Assembly (NCBI GenBank): GCA_003139695.1
Contig: PLJM01000009.1
Coordinates: forward strand, 16,267-80,266
Source of the DNA: Candidatus Dormiibacterota bacterium
GTDB lineage: Bacteria > Chloroflexota > Dormibacteria > Dormibacterales > Dormibacteraceae
Direction: 5' to 3'
DNA: 64,000 nt
Positions 16,431 through 24,935 of the stretch are shown piece by piece. A model generated the notes under the pieces. The model searched no databases. It had not been told where the DNA came from and saw nothing but the letters and a program-made list of their open reading frames with translations. Every line of letters starts with the position of its first letter. Within the stretch, counting starts at the first letter, position 1. A program made the translations under genes and the position numbers.

Positions 16431-17705
16431 CTAGGCCTTCGACTTCTGGCAGTCGTAAACAAGGTCGTAGCCGAACGTGCCGGAGGACATGGTCAGCGTC
16501 GCCGTCCAGGTGCCCTTGAAGTTGTATTTCCGACTGCCGTCGATAGTCATCGTGTAGGCGCAGGTGCCGCTGGCCGCCACCTTGCCAGAGTCGGCGCTGA
16601 CGCTGAGCTTCATATTCTTGGTGGGGTCGCTGGTGAGCGAGAGCACGTACCTCGTGTAGAAAACCTGCCCGTAGCCAGGCAGATCGAAGAAGTAGATGGT
16701 GTTCGCGGCGTTCGGCGCGTTGTAGGTGTGGTTCAAGCAATCCTGCCGCGCGTTCGCCGCTGTGTCGCAGGTGCTGAAGGCCCTCTTGATGGTGCTCTTG
16801 GCTGAGGCGGTTGCGGTCGCGCTGATCGCGCTTGCAAAGACCACTGTTGTGCTGCCGACGATCGCGTCGGCGTCCGCTGAGGCCTTGTTATAGAGATCGG
16901 TGGCGTCCATCGCCACCTTGTGGAAGCCCTGGATTACCTGGATTTCCTTGAGGGCGCCCTGGGGCAGCGTCAGGCCATCCACCGCAATGCTGCCTGGCTG
17001 GTTGGGCAGCGTCAGGTTGATCGAGGCGAACGGGATGTCGACGCGCCAGGAGTTGTAGAAGTTGTAATGGACGCGCGCGAGGTCGCGGTGAACCGTGAAA
17101 GCCTGCACCACGTGATGCCCCGCCCAGGTCATCGTCACGTTGACCGTGCTGGTGTTGGTATCGACGATGGTCGTCGACGCGACCTTGACGTCCTGGAGGT
17201 CGGTGTTCTGCGGGATCGCCAGCATCGCGCTCAGACCGCCCTCGTTGAAGTACTGGCTGTAGGAGCCGTCGCCTTTGAGGTAGTTGGCGTTGGCGATCAT
17301 GTAGGCGGTGTTGCCGCTCTTCTGCGCGGCGAAGTAGTCGGTCACGGTCCTATCAGCGCTGTAGGTGCTGGCTAGCGATGCATTGGCGAGCACGGCTCCC
17401 ACGCCGCCTGCTGCCAGGAGCAGCACCACGATGAGGCCGATTATCAGGAGCAGCCGGCCGGTCCGGCGCGGCTGGGCCGGTGGGGGAGCTACCGGGTAGG
17501 GGGCGTATTGGGACGGGGGCGTGTATTGCGGCTGGGGCGCGTATTCGGGGGGTGGGGAGTAGGCCGGCGGTGGGGAGTAGGCCGGTGGCGCGGAGTAGGC
17601 GGGCTGCGGGTCGGGGACCGGCTGCGGCGCCTCGACGGCGGGCTGTGCCTCGCCGCTCGTTACGTCTCCGGTGGTCCCTGGCTCGGCGGGGTTTTGGCCC
17701 TCCAC
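16431..17705 (-). CDS. Pro-rich, membrane-anchored hypothetical protein
   Basis: A 424-residue protein. Residues about 1-80 are a cytosolic Pro/Tyr/Ala-rich tract with YSPPPAYSPPPEY-like repeats. One transmembrane helix (about 88-110, LLLIIGLIVVLLLAAGG) follows, then an extracytoplasmic domain of about 310 residues rich in Thr/Ser/Ala with a few cysteines (STCDTAANARQDC, GTCAYTM, YDCQ) that could form disulfides. The layout resembles many terrabacterial envelope proteins with Pro-rich N-terminal tails. I recognise no catalytic domain. Confidence 0.75.
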   Translation of the reverse strand: MEGQNPAEPGTTGDVTSGEAQPAVEAPQPVPDPQPAYSAPPAYSPPPAYSPPPEYAPQPQYTPPSQYAPYPVAPPPAQPRRTGRLLLIIGLIVVLLLAAGGVGAVLANASLASTYSADRTVTDYFAAQKSGNTAYMIANANYLKGDGSYSQYFNEGGLSAMLAIPQNTDLQDVKVASTTIVDTNTSTVNVTMTWAGHHVVQAFTVHRDLARVHYNFYNSWRVDIPFASINLTLPNQPGSIAVDGLTLPQGALKEIQVIQGFHKVAMDATDLYNKASADADAIVGSTTVVFASAISATATASAKSTIKRAFSTCDTAANARQDCLNHTYNAPNAANTIYFFDLPGYGQVFYTRYVLSLTSDPTKNMKLSVSADSGKVAASGTCAYTMTIDGSRKYNFKGTWTATLTMSSGTFGYDLVYDCQKSKA

Positions 17706-17786
17706 GTCCTTTCCGGCGCCACGATACTCCCGAAGGGGGCGGAGTGAACGCCGTCTTAAGCGGTCGCTTAGCCTTCGGCTGCCCCC

Positions 17787-18218
17787 TTAAAAGGTCACCT
17801 CGATCAGGGGGCTCGTCTCGACCATGTTCTCCAGGTCCTTGCGCTTCCAGATCTTGGCGATGTGGGGGAGGACCTGGCGCCGCTCCGCGTCCTCGCTGAT
17901 GACCCGGGCGGTCGCCGGGAGGTCGGCGCTCACGGGGCCCTTCAGGTGGAAGGTGAAGTGGGGGTCCTTCTTGAGATTGGCCAGCCAACCGCGGGGGAAC
18001 CCGGGCATGCCGCTGATATAGGTCCGGCCGTCGATTTTGTGGAAGACGATCTCGATCCGGCGGGGCGTGCCGGACTTGGCGCCGGCCGTCGTGATGTCAA
18101 TCACGCCGCCGTGGGAGAGGGCTTTGCTGATGTCGGGGGTAATGGTGGCTTTGGTGTTCACAACTTCTACAACTCGGCCTGAGAGGGTTTGATTCACGGT
18201 GCGTGCGAGCCTGAACAT
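17787..18218 (-). CDS. DUF385/nitroreductase-quinone reductase family protein (F420-type)
   Basis: A 143-residue split-barrel protein of the deazaflavin (F420)-dependent nitroreductase/quinone reductase family. Visible marks are GGVIDITTAGAKSGTPRRIE, in which the GxKSG-xxR pattern is conserved, then YISGMPGFPRGWLANLKKDP and the terminal region PATARVISEDAERRQVL. The ATG at 18218 is immediately preceded by GGAGGGG, which comes from the edge of a dispersed repeat, so the repeat supplies the ribosome-binding site. Reading further upstream would translate the repeat itself. Confidence 0.82.
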   Translation of the reverse strand: MFRLARTVNQTLSGRVVEVVNTKATITPDISKALSHGGVIDITTAGAKSGTPRRIEIVFHKIDGRTYISGMPGFPRGWLANLKKDPHFTFHLKGPVSADLPATARVISEDAERRQVLPHIAKIWKRKDLENMVETSPLIEVTF

Positions 18219-18404
18219 CCCCTCCGGCGGCTTCGCCGCCACCTCCCCGGCAAGCGGGGAGGACAACCGGTCGGCTATTCGCCGACCTACCCTCGGGCGG
18301 CTTCGCCGCCACCTCCCCGGCAAGCGGGGAGGACAACCGGTCGGCTATTCGCCGACCTACCCTCGGGCGGCTTCGCCGCTACCTCCCCGGCAAGCGGGGA
18401 GGAC
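18219..18404 (+). repeat. Tandem array of the dispersed repeat, 70-bp period
   Basis: Three copies of the double-hairpin element occur head to tail with an exact 70-base spacing (equivalent points at 18231, 18301 and 18371). Between copies is another hairpin, GGTCGGC-TATTC-GCCGACC. The array fills the divergent region between the DUF385 gene and the MarR gene. Confidence 0.9.
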
Positions 18405-18443
18405 GACCAGGTTGGATTGGAATAACCCTGAAGTAGGTAATAT

Positions 18444-18455
18444 TGAAGTACTTCA
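18444..18455 (+). promoter_or_regulatory. Palindromic operator at the MarR gene start
   Basis: TGAAGTACTTCA is a perfect 12-base palindrome ending 3 bases before the MarR start codon, and an extra half-site CTGAAGTA is at 18429-18436. A candidate -10 (TAATAT, 18438-18443) lies between them. This is the expected position for MarR autorepression; binding is inferred. Confidence 0.6.
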
Positions 18456-18458
18456 GAG

Positions 18459-18992
18459 ATGCACGAGCCCTTTATCGAGACCGACGCGACCGGCTGTTTG
18501 TATGACCGCCGCGTCCGCGACCGCATGAACCAGGATGTACCCGCTGACGAGGCCGACTCCACCGAGGCCCTCGCCGCCCTGCGGACCGCCTCTCATGCCC
18601 TCCACACCGCCATGGACCGCTGGCTCGAGCACCACGGCCTCAGCGAGGGCCGGATGGGCGTCCTGTGGCGCTTGCGCCACAAAGAATCGATGACGCTGGG
18701 CGACCTCGCCGAGGAGCTCGACGTCAGCCCCCGCAACATCACAGGCCTGGTCGACCACCTCGAGGCTGACGGCCTCATCGAGCGCTTTCCCGACCCCGAG
18801 GACCGCCGCGCGACCCGCGTGCGCCTCGCACCGGCCGCCAAGCAGAAGTTGGCCGCCGTCAAGGAGCAAATGGCTAACCAGAACAGTGGCCTGGTTGCAG
18901 GGTTCACCAACGACGAGCTTAAGGAGCTCCGTCACCTCTGTCTGAAATTGGTCCGCAACCTAACTGCAAGCAAGGAGCTCGAAAAGGTATGA
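18459..18992 (+). CDS. MarR family transcriptional regulator
   Basis: A 177-residue winged-helix repressor. The DNA-binding core is MTLGDLAEELDVSPRNITGLVDHLEADGLIERFPDPEDRRATRVRL split over about residues 78-125, with the wing motif DPEDRRATRV typical of MarR. Flanking helices (about 28-70 and 130-170) form the dimer interface. It overlaps the DHA2 exporter gene by 4 bases (ATGA), and a palindrome sits at its promoter, so it most likely controls that exporter and itself in response to a toxic ligand. Confidence 0.92.
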   Translation: MHEPFIETDATGCLYDRRVRDRMNQDVPADEADSTEALAALRTASHALHTAMDRWLEHHGLSEGRMGVLWRLRHKESMTLGDLAEELDVSPRNITGLVDHLEADGLIERFPDPEDRRATRVRLAPAAKQKLAAVKEQMANQNSGLVAGFTNDELKELRHLCLKLVRNLTASKELEKV

Positions 18993-20647
18993 CCGAAATG
19001 TTGGAGATGCCGCGTCGCCGATTGATCCTCGTCACCGTTGGCGTCATGCTGGCCCTGCTTCTGGCCGCGCTCGACCAGACCATCGTCGGCACCGCGATGC
19101 CCAGGATCATCGCCGAGCTCAACGGCTTCGACCGCTACGCCTGGGTCACCACCGCATACCTGCTCACCTCCACCATCACGGTCCCGATCGCGGGCAAGCT
19201 GGGCGACCTGTTCGGCCGCAAGCCTTTCATCATCGCCGGCATGGCCGGATTCATGGCCATGAGCTGGTTGTGCGGACTCAGCCAGAACATGACTGAGCTG
19301 ATCCTCTTCCGCGGCGCGCAGGGCCTCTTCGGCGGCGTTCTCTTCGCCTCCGTGTTCACCGTCCTCGCAGACATCTTCACCCCGCAGACCAGGGCGCGCA
19401 TGCAGGGCGTCTTTGGTGGCGTGTTCGGCCTCGCGTCGATCATCGGCCCGACGGCCGGCGGCTTCATCACCGACAACTGGGGCTGGCGCTGGGTGTTCTA
19501 CGTGAACCTCCCCGTCGGCGTCCTCGGCATCGCGCTGCTTGCGATGTTCCTGCCCTTCGTTCGGACCAAGGCCTCGTGGCGCAACATCGACTTCGCCGGC
19601 GCCGGCCTTCTGGCGCTTGGCTTGACCCCGATCCTGATCGCCCTTTCCAGCACAACCACCTACGGATGGACCAGCTGGCAGACCCTTGTGCCGCTGATCG
19701 GTGGCATCGTGGTCCTCCTCATCTTCATCTGGGTCGAGCTGCGTGAGAAGGAGCCGATCGTCCCGATTCACCTCTTCCGGAACCGCGCCTACGCGGTGTC
19801 GATCCTGATCGGATTCATCATGTCGTTCGGGATGTTCGGCACGATCATCTTCGTGCCGCTGATCTACCAGGGCGTCCTTGGCATCAGCGCCACCAACTCC
19901 GGGGCGTTGATCACCCCGCTGATGTTCGGACTGATCGGAGCCAGCGTCCTCACCGGCCAGCTCATGGTCCGCATCAAGCGCTACCAGTACCTGGGCACCG
20001 TCGGCGCGGCCGTCACGGCCGTGGGGATGTACCTGCTGTCTGAAATCACCGTTCACTCGACCCAACTTCAGGTCACCGCCTCGCTGGTCTTCGTCGGCAT
20101 CGGCCTCGGCGTGACCATGCCCCTTTACATCCAGGCGGTCCAGAGTGCGGTCGACCGCAAGTTCCTCGGCGTCGTGACGAGCAACATCCAGTTCTTCCGC
20201 AACGTCGGTGGCACGATCGCGACCGCGATCTTCGGTTCGATCCTGGCCAGCCGGCTGGGTCCGAACATCCAGAGCCAGGTCGCCGCCCTCAACCTGCCGG
20301 CTTCCGCCACGAGCGCTTTCAAGATTGGCGGCCAGAGCGCGCAGCAGATCTTCAATCCGGCGACCCTTGCGGCCACCCGCGCGGCATTGCCCGCGGCGGC
20401 TCAACCCGTGTTCGACCAGGTGATCGTGGCCGTGAAGGCGGGCCTCGCCTTAACTCTGCATGAGATGTTCCTCATCGGCACAGTCGCCATCCTCATCTCG
20501 CTCGTGGTCTCGATCTTCATGCCGACCGTGCCGCTGCTGGCGGCGAAGAAGAGGCCGGGGACGCAGCTGGGCGAGGGATCACCGGTCCCCCAGAGCGAAG
20601 ACGAGGTCGAAGAGGAAACCAGAGAGCTGGAGCCGGCGAAAGCCTAA
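18989..20647 (+). CDS. DHA2-family MFS multidrug exporter, MarR-linked
   Basis: A 552-residue 14-helix antiporter. Helix 1 carries LLAALDQTIVGTAMPRIIA, motif A is GKLGDLFGRKPFIIAG and motif B is RGAQGLFGGVLFASVF. A long loop before the last helix (about 430-490) and an acidic hydrophilic tail (about 525-552, rich in Glu) are visible. Closest within the window to the exporter at 1362. Co-transcribed with the upstream MarR gene through a 4-base overlap, so induction by the pumped compound is expected. Substrate unknown. Confidence 0.93.
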   Translation: MTEMLEMPRRRLILVTVGVMLALLLAALDQTIVGTAMPRIIAELNGFDRYAWVTTAYLLTSTITVPIAGKLGDLFGRKPFIIAGMAGFMAMSWLCGLSQNMTELILFRGAQGLFGGVLFASVFTVLADIFTPQTRARMQGVFGGVFGLASIIGPTAGGFITDNWGWRWVFYVNLPVGVLGIALLAMFLPFVRTKASWRNIDFAGAGLLALGLTPILIALSSTTTYGWTSWQTLVPLIGGIVVLLIFIWVELREKEPIVPIHLFRNRAYAVSILIGFIMSFGMFGTIIFVPLIYQGVLGISATNSGALITPLMFGLIGASVLTGQLMVRIKRYQYLGTVGAAVTAVGMYLLSEITVHSTQLQVTASLVFVGIGLGVTMPLYIQAVQSAVDRKFLGVVTSNIQFFRNVGGTIATAIFGSILASRLGPNIQSQVAALNLPASATSAFKIGGQSAQQIFNPATLAATRAALPAAAQPVFDQVIVAVKAGLALTLHEMFLIGTVAILISLVVSIFMPTVPLLAAKKRPGTQLGEGSPVPQSEDEVEEETRELEPAKA

Positions 20648-20651
20648 TAAC

Positions 20652-20741
20652 AAACGGCGGGGAGTTCTAGTCCTCATAAACGGCGGGGAGTTGTAGTCCT
20701 CCCCGCTTGCCGGGGAGGTGGCCCGAAGGGCCGGAGGGGAT
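20652..20741 (-). repeat. Dispersed repeat copy with a short direct duplication
   Basis: A minus-orientation copy of the double-hairpin repeat occupies 20696-20741. It is preceded by two near-identical direct units beginning AAACGGCGGGGAGTT (20652 and about 20678), apparently a duplication of the element's outer part. Confidence 0.75.
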
Positions 20742-20813
20742 GTCCAATTTGGCACTCCTCGCGTTACCTTTTCATTCGATGCCACCCCGATCCATTGCGC
20801 ACGCAGTGGCGAC

Positions 20814-21257
20814 TTGAAGACGCTTGCCTCACAACTGATCGGCACGTGGCAGCTTTTGTCGCGAGAGGACCGGACCGCAGCCGGCGAGCGCCGCATCGAT
20901 CCAGGCCTTGGGGGTGATCCAGTTGCGCTTCTTGTCTACGACGCCGCGGGCAATTTCGCTGCCCAGTTCATGAAGCGAGATCGTTCAAGCGATGCGGGCG
21001 CCGTGACGGAGCGGGCTGGTGTCAACAACAGCTCGGCCGTGAACGGCTACGACGCTTACTTCGGCAGCTACACGGTGGACGAGGCTTCGGGCTCAGTGAC
21101 CCAGGTCTTGCATGGGGCGCTATCGCGGGGCGACGTGGGAAAGGTGGTCACGCGTGAGATGCACGTCGATGGCGACACGCTCACGATCGAGCTGGCAACC
21201 ACAAGCGCCGATGGCGAGCCGGTAACTCGCACGCTGATCTGGCGCCGCTCGGCTTAG
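20814..21257 (+). CDS. Lipocalin-like domain protein
   Basis: A protein of about 147 residues resembling the bacterial Lipocalin_5 domain. It opens with ASQLIGTWQLLSRED, the G-x-W motif of lipocalin-like barrels, followed by ALLVYDAAGNFAAQFM and NGYDAYFGSYTVDEASGSV, typical of this group. TTG at 20814 is used because the frame upstream (open from 20718) translates the adjacent repeat. No signal peptide, so it is probably cytosolic. Ligand unknown. Confidence 0.72.
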   Translation: MKTLASQLIGTWQLLSREDRTAAGERRIDPGLGGDPVALLVYDAAGNFAAQFMKRDRSSDAGAVTERAGVNNSSAVNGYDAYFGSYTVDEASGSVTQVLHGALSRGDVGKVVTREMHVDGDTLTIELATTSADGEPVTRTLIWRRSA

Positions 21258-21302
21258 ACCGAGGAAGTTCCGCTGGCCCAATCAGCGCAAGCTGGTGTCG
21301 CC

Positions 21303-21944
21303 ATGCGGTCGTTTAGCGTCTTCAGCATTGCAATAGCGATCGCCCTGACCGGCTGCAGCGGCACCACAGCCCACGTCCCATCCGCCGCGCCGATCACCGC
21401 CCCTCACGTCGCGTCGGGCGGCTACACGGTCTCAGCCACTCTCGAGTCCTATGCCGATGGCACCGCTATCGCTTGCTACCTCATCGAGCTGTCACTGCCG
21501 GGTGACTGTGGATCAGGTGTTCCGATTTCCGGCCTCGGCAGCGCGCGCCTTCCGTTCGACCACGTCGCGAGGACCCGAGGCGCTTATCTCACGCCAACGA
21601 TGCGGCTGACCGGAACGTGGACTGGCACCTCGCTCGCCCTGAGCGCTCCGCCGGCGCGCTCCGCGACCGCCACCAGCGAAATTGAAGTCTGGTCGGCAAG
21701 CAAACCTCCGGCGGTCGCCCAAATGGTGGGCGGCTCGACCACCCCGGCCGGCTTTCGGGACCAGCAGGTTCTGATGGCCGACCTTGCCGATCTCCAGGCG
21801 CGAGGCATCCTCGTGATGGGGAACGGCTTTGACGAAGCCGGCCTTTTCATCCTCGTCGCGGCGGGAGACCCGGCGACGGTGGATCTATTGCGCTCCCGCT
21901 ACCGCCTCCAAAAGATCTATAGCTGGCTCAACCCGACGCCTTAG
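21303..21944 (+). CDS. Hypothetical lipoprotein
   Basis: A 213-residue protein with a signal peptide and lipobox ALTGC at about residues 14-18. A Ser/Pro/Ala linker follows, then a beta-rich domain containing two cysteines (ACYLIELSLPGDC) and the C-terminal segment ILVMGNGFDEAGLFILVAAGD. I do not recognise the domain. It stands alone on the plus strand between the lipocalin-like gene and a small secreted protein. Confidence 0.68.
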   Translation: MRSFSVFSIAIAIALTGCSGTTAHVPSAAPITAPHVASGGYTVSATLESYADGTAIACYLIELSLPGDCGSGVPISGLGSARLPFDHVARTRGAYLTPTMRLTGTWTGTSLALSAPPARSATATSEIEVWSASKPPAVAQMVGGSTTPAGFRDQQVLMADLADLQARGILVMGNGFDEAGLFILVAAGDPATVDLLRSRYRLQKIYSWLNPTP

Positions 21945-22132
21945 CCGGCAGTTAGGCGGGGTTAAGACGCCCGCTTGGCTTTCACTGGGCGCCGACGGGC
22001 GTCTGAGGATGTCCCCTCCGGCCGTGCCGGCGACTGGCGCCGAGCTTCCTCAGAATTGCGGTAACAAGATCGAATTTATTACGGTTAGGTGTTAGGATCG
22101 TAACTATCGCTAGCGAATCCGTCAGCCCGATC

Positions 22133-22513
22133 ATGTCATTACCGCGCCACCTGGTGGCGGCCGTCGCCGCGCTGGGGCTCCTTGGCCTGATGGCAGTTTC
22201 GGGCGCTGGGTCAGCCTCTGGCTCGACCGCCGGTCAGCGGGCCGCCTCGGTAGACATTTCGTCGGCACAAATGATGGCGGCTAGGTGCGGTGCGCCCGCG
22301 AATCCGTTCCGTTACAGCTTTTGCAAGCCGGGAAAGCTCATCTACAAGCCACCATCATCTTTCTGCCATTACTTCCACTGCATCGCTAGCTTCTGGAAGT
22401 CGACCAAGGGCTATGTGATTCAGTGCCGTGATCTGACGTTCAGTCACTCGGGCGGAAGGTCCGGGTCGTGCTCGTCACACCGTGGAAACTATCGACCGCT
22501 CTACGCCCACTAG
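22133..22513 (+). CDS. Small secreted Cys-rich hypothetical protein
   Basis: A 126-residue protein with a clear Sec signal peptide (hydrophobic core LVAAVAALGLLGLMAVSG, cleavage near Ala-Ser-Gly at about 28-33). The mature part is small and basic and has six cysteines (ARCGAP, FCKPG, SFCHYFHC, IQCRD, SCSSH), suggesting disulfides after export. No family recognised. A repeat copy follows the stop. Confidence 0.55.
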   Translation: MSLPRHLVAAVAALGLLGLMAVSGAGSASGSTAGQRAASVDISSAQMMAARCGAPANPFRYSFCKPGKLIYKPPSSFCHYFHCIASFWKSTKGYVIQCRDLTFSHSGGRSGSCSSHRGNYRPLYAH

Positions 22514-22531
22514 TCAGTGCCTAGCTGAGCA

Positions 22532-22578
22532 TCCCCTCCGGCGCCTTCGGCGCCACCTCCCCGGCAAGCGGCGAGGAC
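22532..22578 (+). repeat. Dispersed double-hairpin repeat, degenerate copy
   Basis: Hairpin GGCGCC-TTC-GGCGCC is followed by CCTCCCCG-GCAAG-CGGCGAGG, with one mismatch in the second stem. It lies between convergent genes. Confidence 0.8.
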
Positions 22579-22588
22579 ATAGGAACTC

Positions 22589-22849
22589 CTAACTCGCTCT
22601 CTTAGCTTTCACTGGGCGCCTGACTTTGCGCCGTCTCGGCAAACTCGGGTTTTCCATTACATCCGCGAACCGCGCCCAGCTCAGCGTCGTCGGGGTTTCC
22701 CTGTTTCGCTTGGCCCACCAGTCGACCGAGCCTCGGCTGATCCGCAGCTCGCCCATCTTGCCGTGCTCGTTTGACACCACGAAGACGATGTCCTTGCTCT
22801 TGAGGTCCATTCGCAGGCCGCGACCAAAAGCGATCTCGACTTTGTACAT
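22589..22849 (-). CDS. Small conserved hypothetical protein
   Basis: An 86-residue protein starting MYKVEIAFGRGLRMDLKSKD and containing MGELRISRGSVDWW and LSWARFADVM. Its pattern (short beta strands, a G-x-L-x-I-S-x-G-x-V-x-W core, a Trp-containing helix, then a basic Lys/Arg tail) resembles a widespread family of uncharacterised proteins of 70-90 residues. No catalytic motif, signal or membrane segment. Function unknown. Confidence 0.6.
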   Translation of the reverse strand: MYKVEIAFGRGLRMDLKSKDIVFVVSNEHGKMGELRISRGSVDWWAKRNRETPTTLSWARFADVMENPSLPRRRKVRRPVKAKRAS

Positions 22850-22919
22850 CGGCTCACTGTAGCCCTGGTTACGCGGCCGTAGACGCCCAGCCCCAAAGGC
22901 TTGCGACCTCGGGGCCTTG

Positions 22920-23176
22920 TGCGTAGGCTGCAGGCCGTTATATCCAGCACAGCAAGGAAGAGCGCGTCTACAAGGACTGGCAGTACGGTGGCACCAGCGT
23001 CGCCTACTTCATCATCAGCTTCTTGACCTGCTATCCCGTTGGGTTGTGGTATCTGGCGCACCGCCTGGCGGTTCCCGACGAAGGTCATGGCCTCGGTTTG
23101 GGGCGACCTTTGTTCCGGTAGCCTTCTACTTCATAGCGGTGGGCAGCGGGCTGCTCCCGCAGGACTACCGCCGCTG
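22920..23176 (+). pseudogene. Possible frameshifted small membrane-protein remnant
   Basis: From about 22937 one frame reads a protein-like stretch with YGGTSVAYFIISFLTCYPVG followed by LWYLAHRLAVPDEGHG, without any start codon. It ends at a TAG near 23119, and a second frame carries VAFYFIAVGSGLLPQDYRR to a TGA at 23174-23176. Together they look like one small two-helix membrane protein broken by a frameshift near 23090. Either a decayed gene or a sequence error. Otherwise the 22850-23228 gap shows nothing. Confidence 0.3.
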
Positions 23177-23228
23177 AGGCCCATCAGCTGAAACCGCCGC
23201 GGCTGCCACCATTCGGGCCGCCGCATCG

Positions 23229-23780
23229 TTGTATAGGTCGGTGGGCGTTTCTCTAGCGAGCCCGGACCTACTGGCAGATGCCATCGATGGCGACGTCGCC
23301 GCCTTCGCACGGATGCTTGACCCGCTTTGGGATCCGGCTTATCGACTGGCATTTGCCATGCTGGATGACCGGGCCGCGGCCGAGGACGCTGTCCAAGACG
23401 CAGCGCTGAATGCGTGGCGAGGCGTCCGCCGCCTGAGACGTAGCACTCCAAGCCTGCGCCCGTGGTTCCTGACCATCGTCGCCAACCAGTGCCGGTCGAC
23501 CAGGCGCGCCCCGTGGTGGCGGGTGATTCGATTGCCAAACCTTCCGGACGGGGCCGGCCGCTCCGGCGCCGGCGATGACGCCAGGCTGGACCTGGAAAGC
23601 GCATTGCGGACTTTGAACGACCAGCAGCGGTTGGTGCTGGCGCTGCACTACTACCTCGACCTCCCGATCGATGAGGTCGCGGCCACCATCGGTGTCTCCA
23701 GGAGCGCCGCCAAATCGCGTGTCATCCGAGCTGTCAGGGCGCTTCGTCCGGCGCTCCAGGGGAGGGAGGTTTCCACATGA
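23229..23780 (+). CDS. ECF-type RNA polymerase sigma factor
   Basis: A 183-residue group 4 sigma factor. Region 2 contains LAFAMLDDRAAAEDAVQDAALNAW (about 38-62), the usual -10-binding helix pattern. Region 4 contains LRTLNDQQRLVLALHYY followed by LPIDEVAATIGVSRSAAKSR, a clear helix-turn-helix. Its stop overlaps by 4 bases the next gene, a one-helix membrane protein, the usual arrangement for an ECF sigma and its membrane regulator. TTG at 23229 or GTG at 23241 could be the start. Downstream are secreted and envelope genes that may form its regulon. Confidence 0.9.
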   Translation: MYRSVGVSLASPDLLADAIDGDVAAFARMLDPLWDPAYRLAFAMLDDRAAAEDAVQDAALNAWRGVRRLRRSTPSLRPWFLTIVANQCRSTRRAPWWRVIRLPNLPDGAGRSGAGDDARLDLESALRTLNDQQRLVLALHYYLDLPIDEVAATIGVSRSAAKSRVIRAVRALRPALQGREVST

Positions 23781-24883
23781 ACGAGAACGACGCGCGTTCT
23801 GCCATCCAGGCCGCGTTCGAGCGAGCCCACGTTTCGCCGGCCTTGGGATTTGAAGCTCGAATGCAGACCGTGCTGTTGAGGGCTGCGCCAGCACAGGCCG
23901 TGACTCGGCGGCCCCATCTCCGTGAGGGCCTGGGCGTCCTGGCCGCGGTGGTTGTGGCAGTGGCCGTCATCAGCGCACTGGTTGGACCTCGACTCTTTAC
24001 GCGTGTGCAGCAACCGGCAGTGGTCGCATCGCCGTCACCGTTGGCGCCTTCTCCGTCTCCGAATGCAAGCGCGTGCCGCCTGCCGGTCCTTGGTTTCCTC
24101 TTGACAGGGGAACAGTTCCATAACACCGCGGGATTCGTCGACGTCGCGACTGGCAAGTTCTCCGCTGCCACCGACGTGTCGTTCGCAGATCTCGCGACGG
24201 TCACGAACGGCGCAACCATCTCGGCGACTGGCGGCGTCTACGACCCGGTGTTAAAGCGCTGGCTGCCCAGCGACGTCCTGTCTCCGGATCAGCTGTCCTA
24301 CGTGTATGTGACCATCAAGGGGGGTGCGTCGACGCTGCACACCTTCGACGTGGTCCATCACACGGATCGAGTTGTGTGGACGCTGAAGGGCGTCAGAGCT
24401 ACTCCTACGGGATGGAAGGACAATGGAATCTACGCATTCACAGATGACCTTTCGGGGAGCAGCGCCCCTCCGCGGTATTGGAGAGTTGACCCGCAGTCCG
24501 GCAAGGCGACTGAGATCGACAGGGCGACTTTCAATCCTTATCTGTCGCTCTTCACCGGCGCCAGTCAGTGGGGGACATCAGGGATCGACCCGGAACGAAT
24601 GATCTACATGATCGGCGGCCTGGACACCAAACACACGTACTTCGTGATCATCGATGGCAGGCGCACCGACATCTACACGGGCGTCGCCAACGACAAGAAA
24701 GACTTCGACCCCTTCAATGTCGTGTACGACGGATCGGTCCTTTGGTTCTCGAATGTCGACGGTAAGTACGTCTGGAGCTGGACGGCGGCAACCGGGCTGA
24801 CGCCCCATTCAGTGAAGCTCCCCGGCGCTCCCTTCACGGGTAAGCAGGAGGCCGGCTATTCCATTGCGGGACCATGCGTGTAA
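23777..24883 (+). CDS. Single-pass membrane protein partnered with the ECF sigma factor
   Basis: A 368-residue protein. A cytosolic N terminus of about 48 residues precedes one membrane helix (about 50-72, LGVLAAVVVAVAVISALVG). A Ser/Pro linker follows, then a large extracytoplasmic domain whose repeated YVYVTIKGG- and WRVDPQSGKATEI-like strands suggest a beta-propeller. The position and topology fit an anti-sigma factor or sensor for the upstream sigma, but the N terminus lacks a zinc HxxxCxxC motif, so the role is inferred from context only. Confidence 0.7.
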   Translation: MNENDARSAIQAAFERAHVSPALGFEARMQTVLLRAAPAQAVTRRPHLREGLGVLAAVVVAVAVISALVGPRLFTRVQQPAVVASPSPLAPSPSPNASACRLPVLGFLLTGEQFHNTAGFVDVATGKFSAATDVSFADLATVTNGATISATGGVYDPVLKRWLPSDVLSPDQLSYVYVTIKGGASTLHTFDVVHHTDRVVWTLKGVRATPTGWKDNGIYAFTDDLSGSSAPPRYWRVDPQSGKATEIDRATFNPYLSLFTGASQWGTSGIDPERMIYMIGGLDTKHTYFVIIDGRRTDIYTGVANDKKDFDPFNVVYDGSVLWFSNVDGKYVWSWTAATGLTPHSVKLPGAPFTGKQEAGYSIAGPCV

Positions 24884-24935
24884 CAATCTGGACTCCGAGA
24901 TTGCCGGAGCTCGTAGCAGTCAAGGGAGGATGTCA

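Noticed and set aside
18219..18404. 70-bp tandem units resembling a CRISPR array
   Set aside because: Repeats and 'spacers' are both conserved between units, the hairpin core recurs singly across the window, and no cas gene is near.
20718..20813. N-terminal extension of the lipocalin-like protein
   Set aside because: It is a translation of the dispersed repeat; similarity begins after the TTG at 20814.
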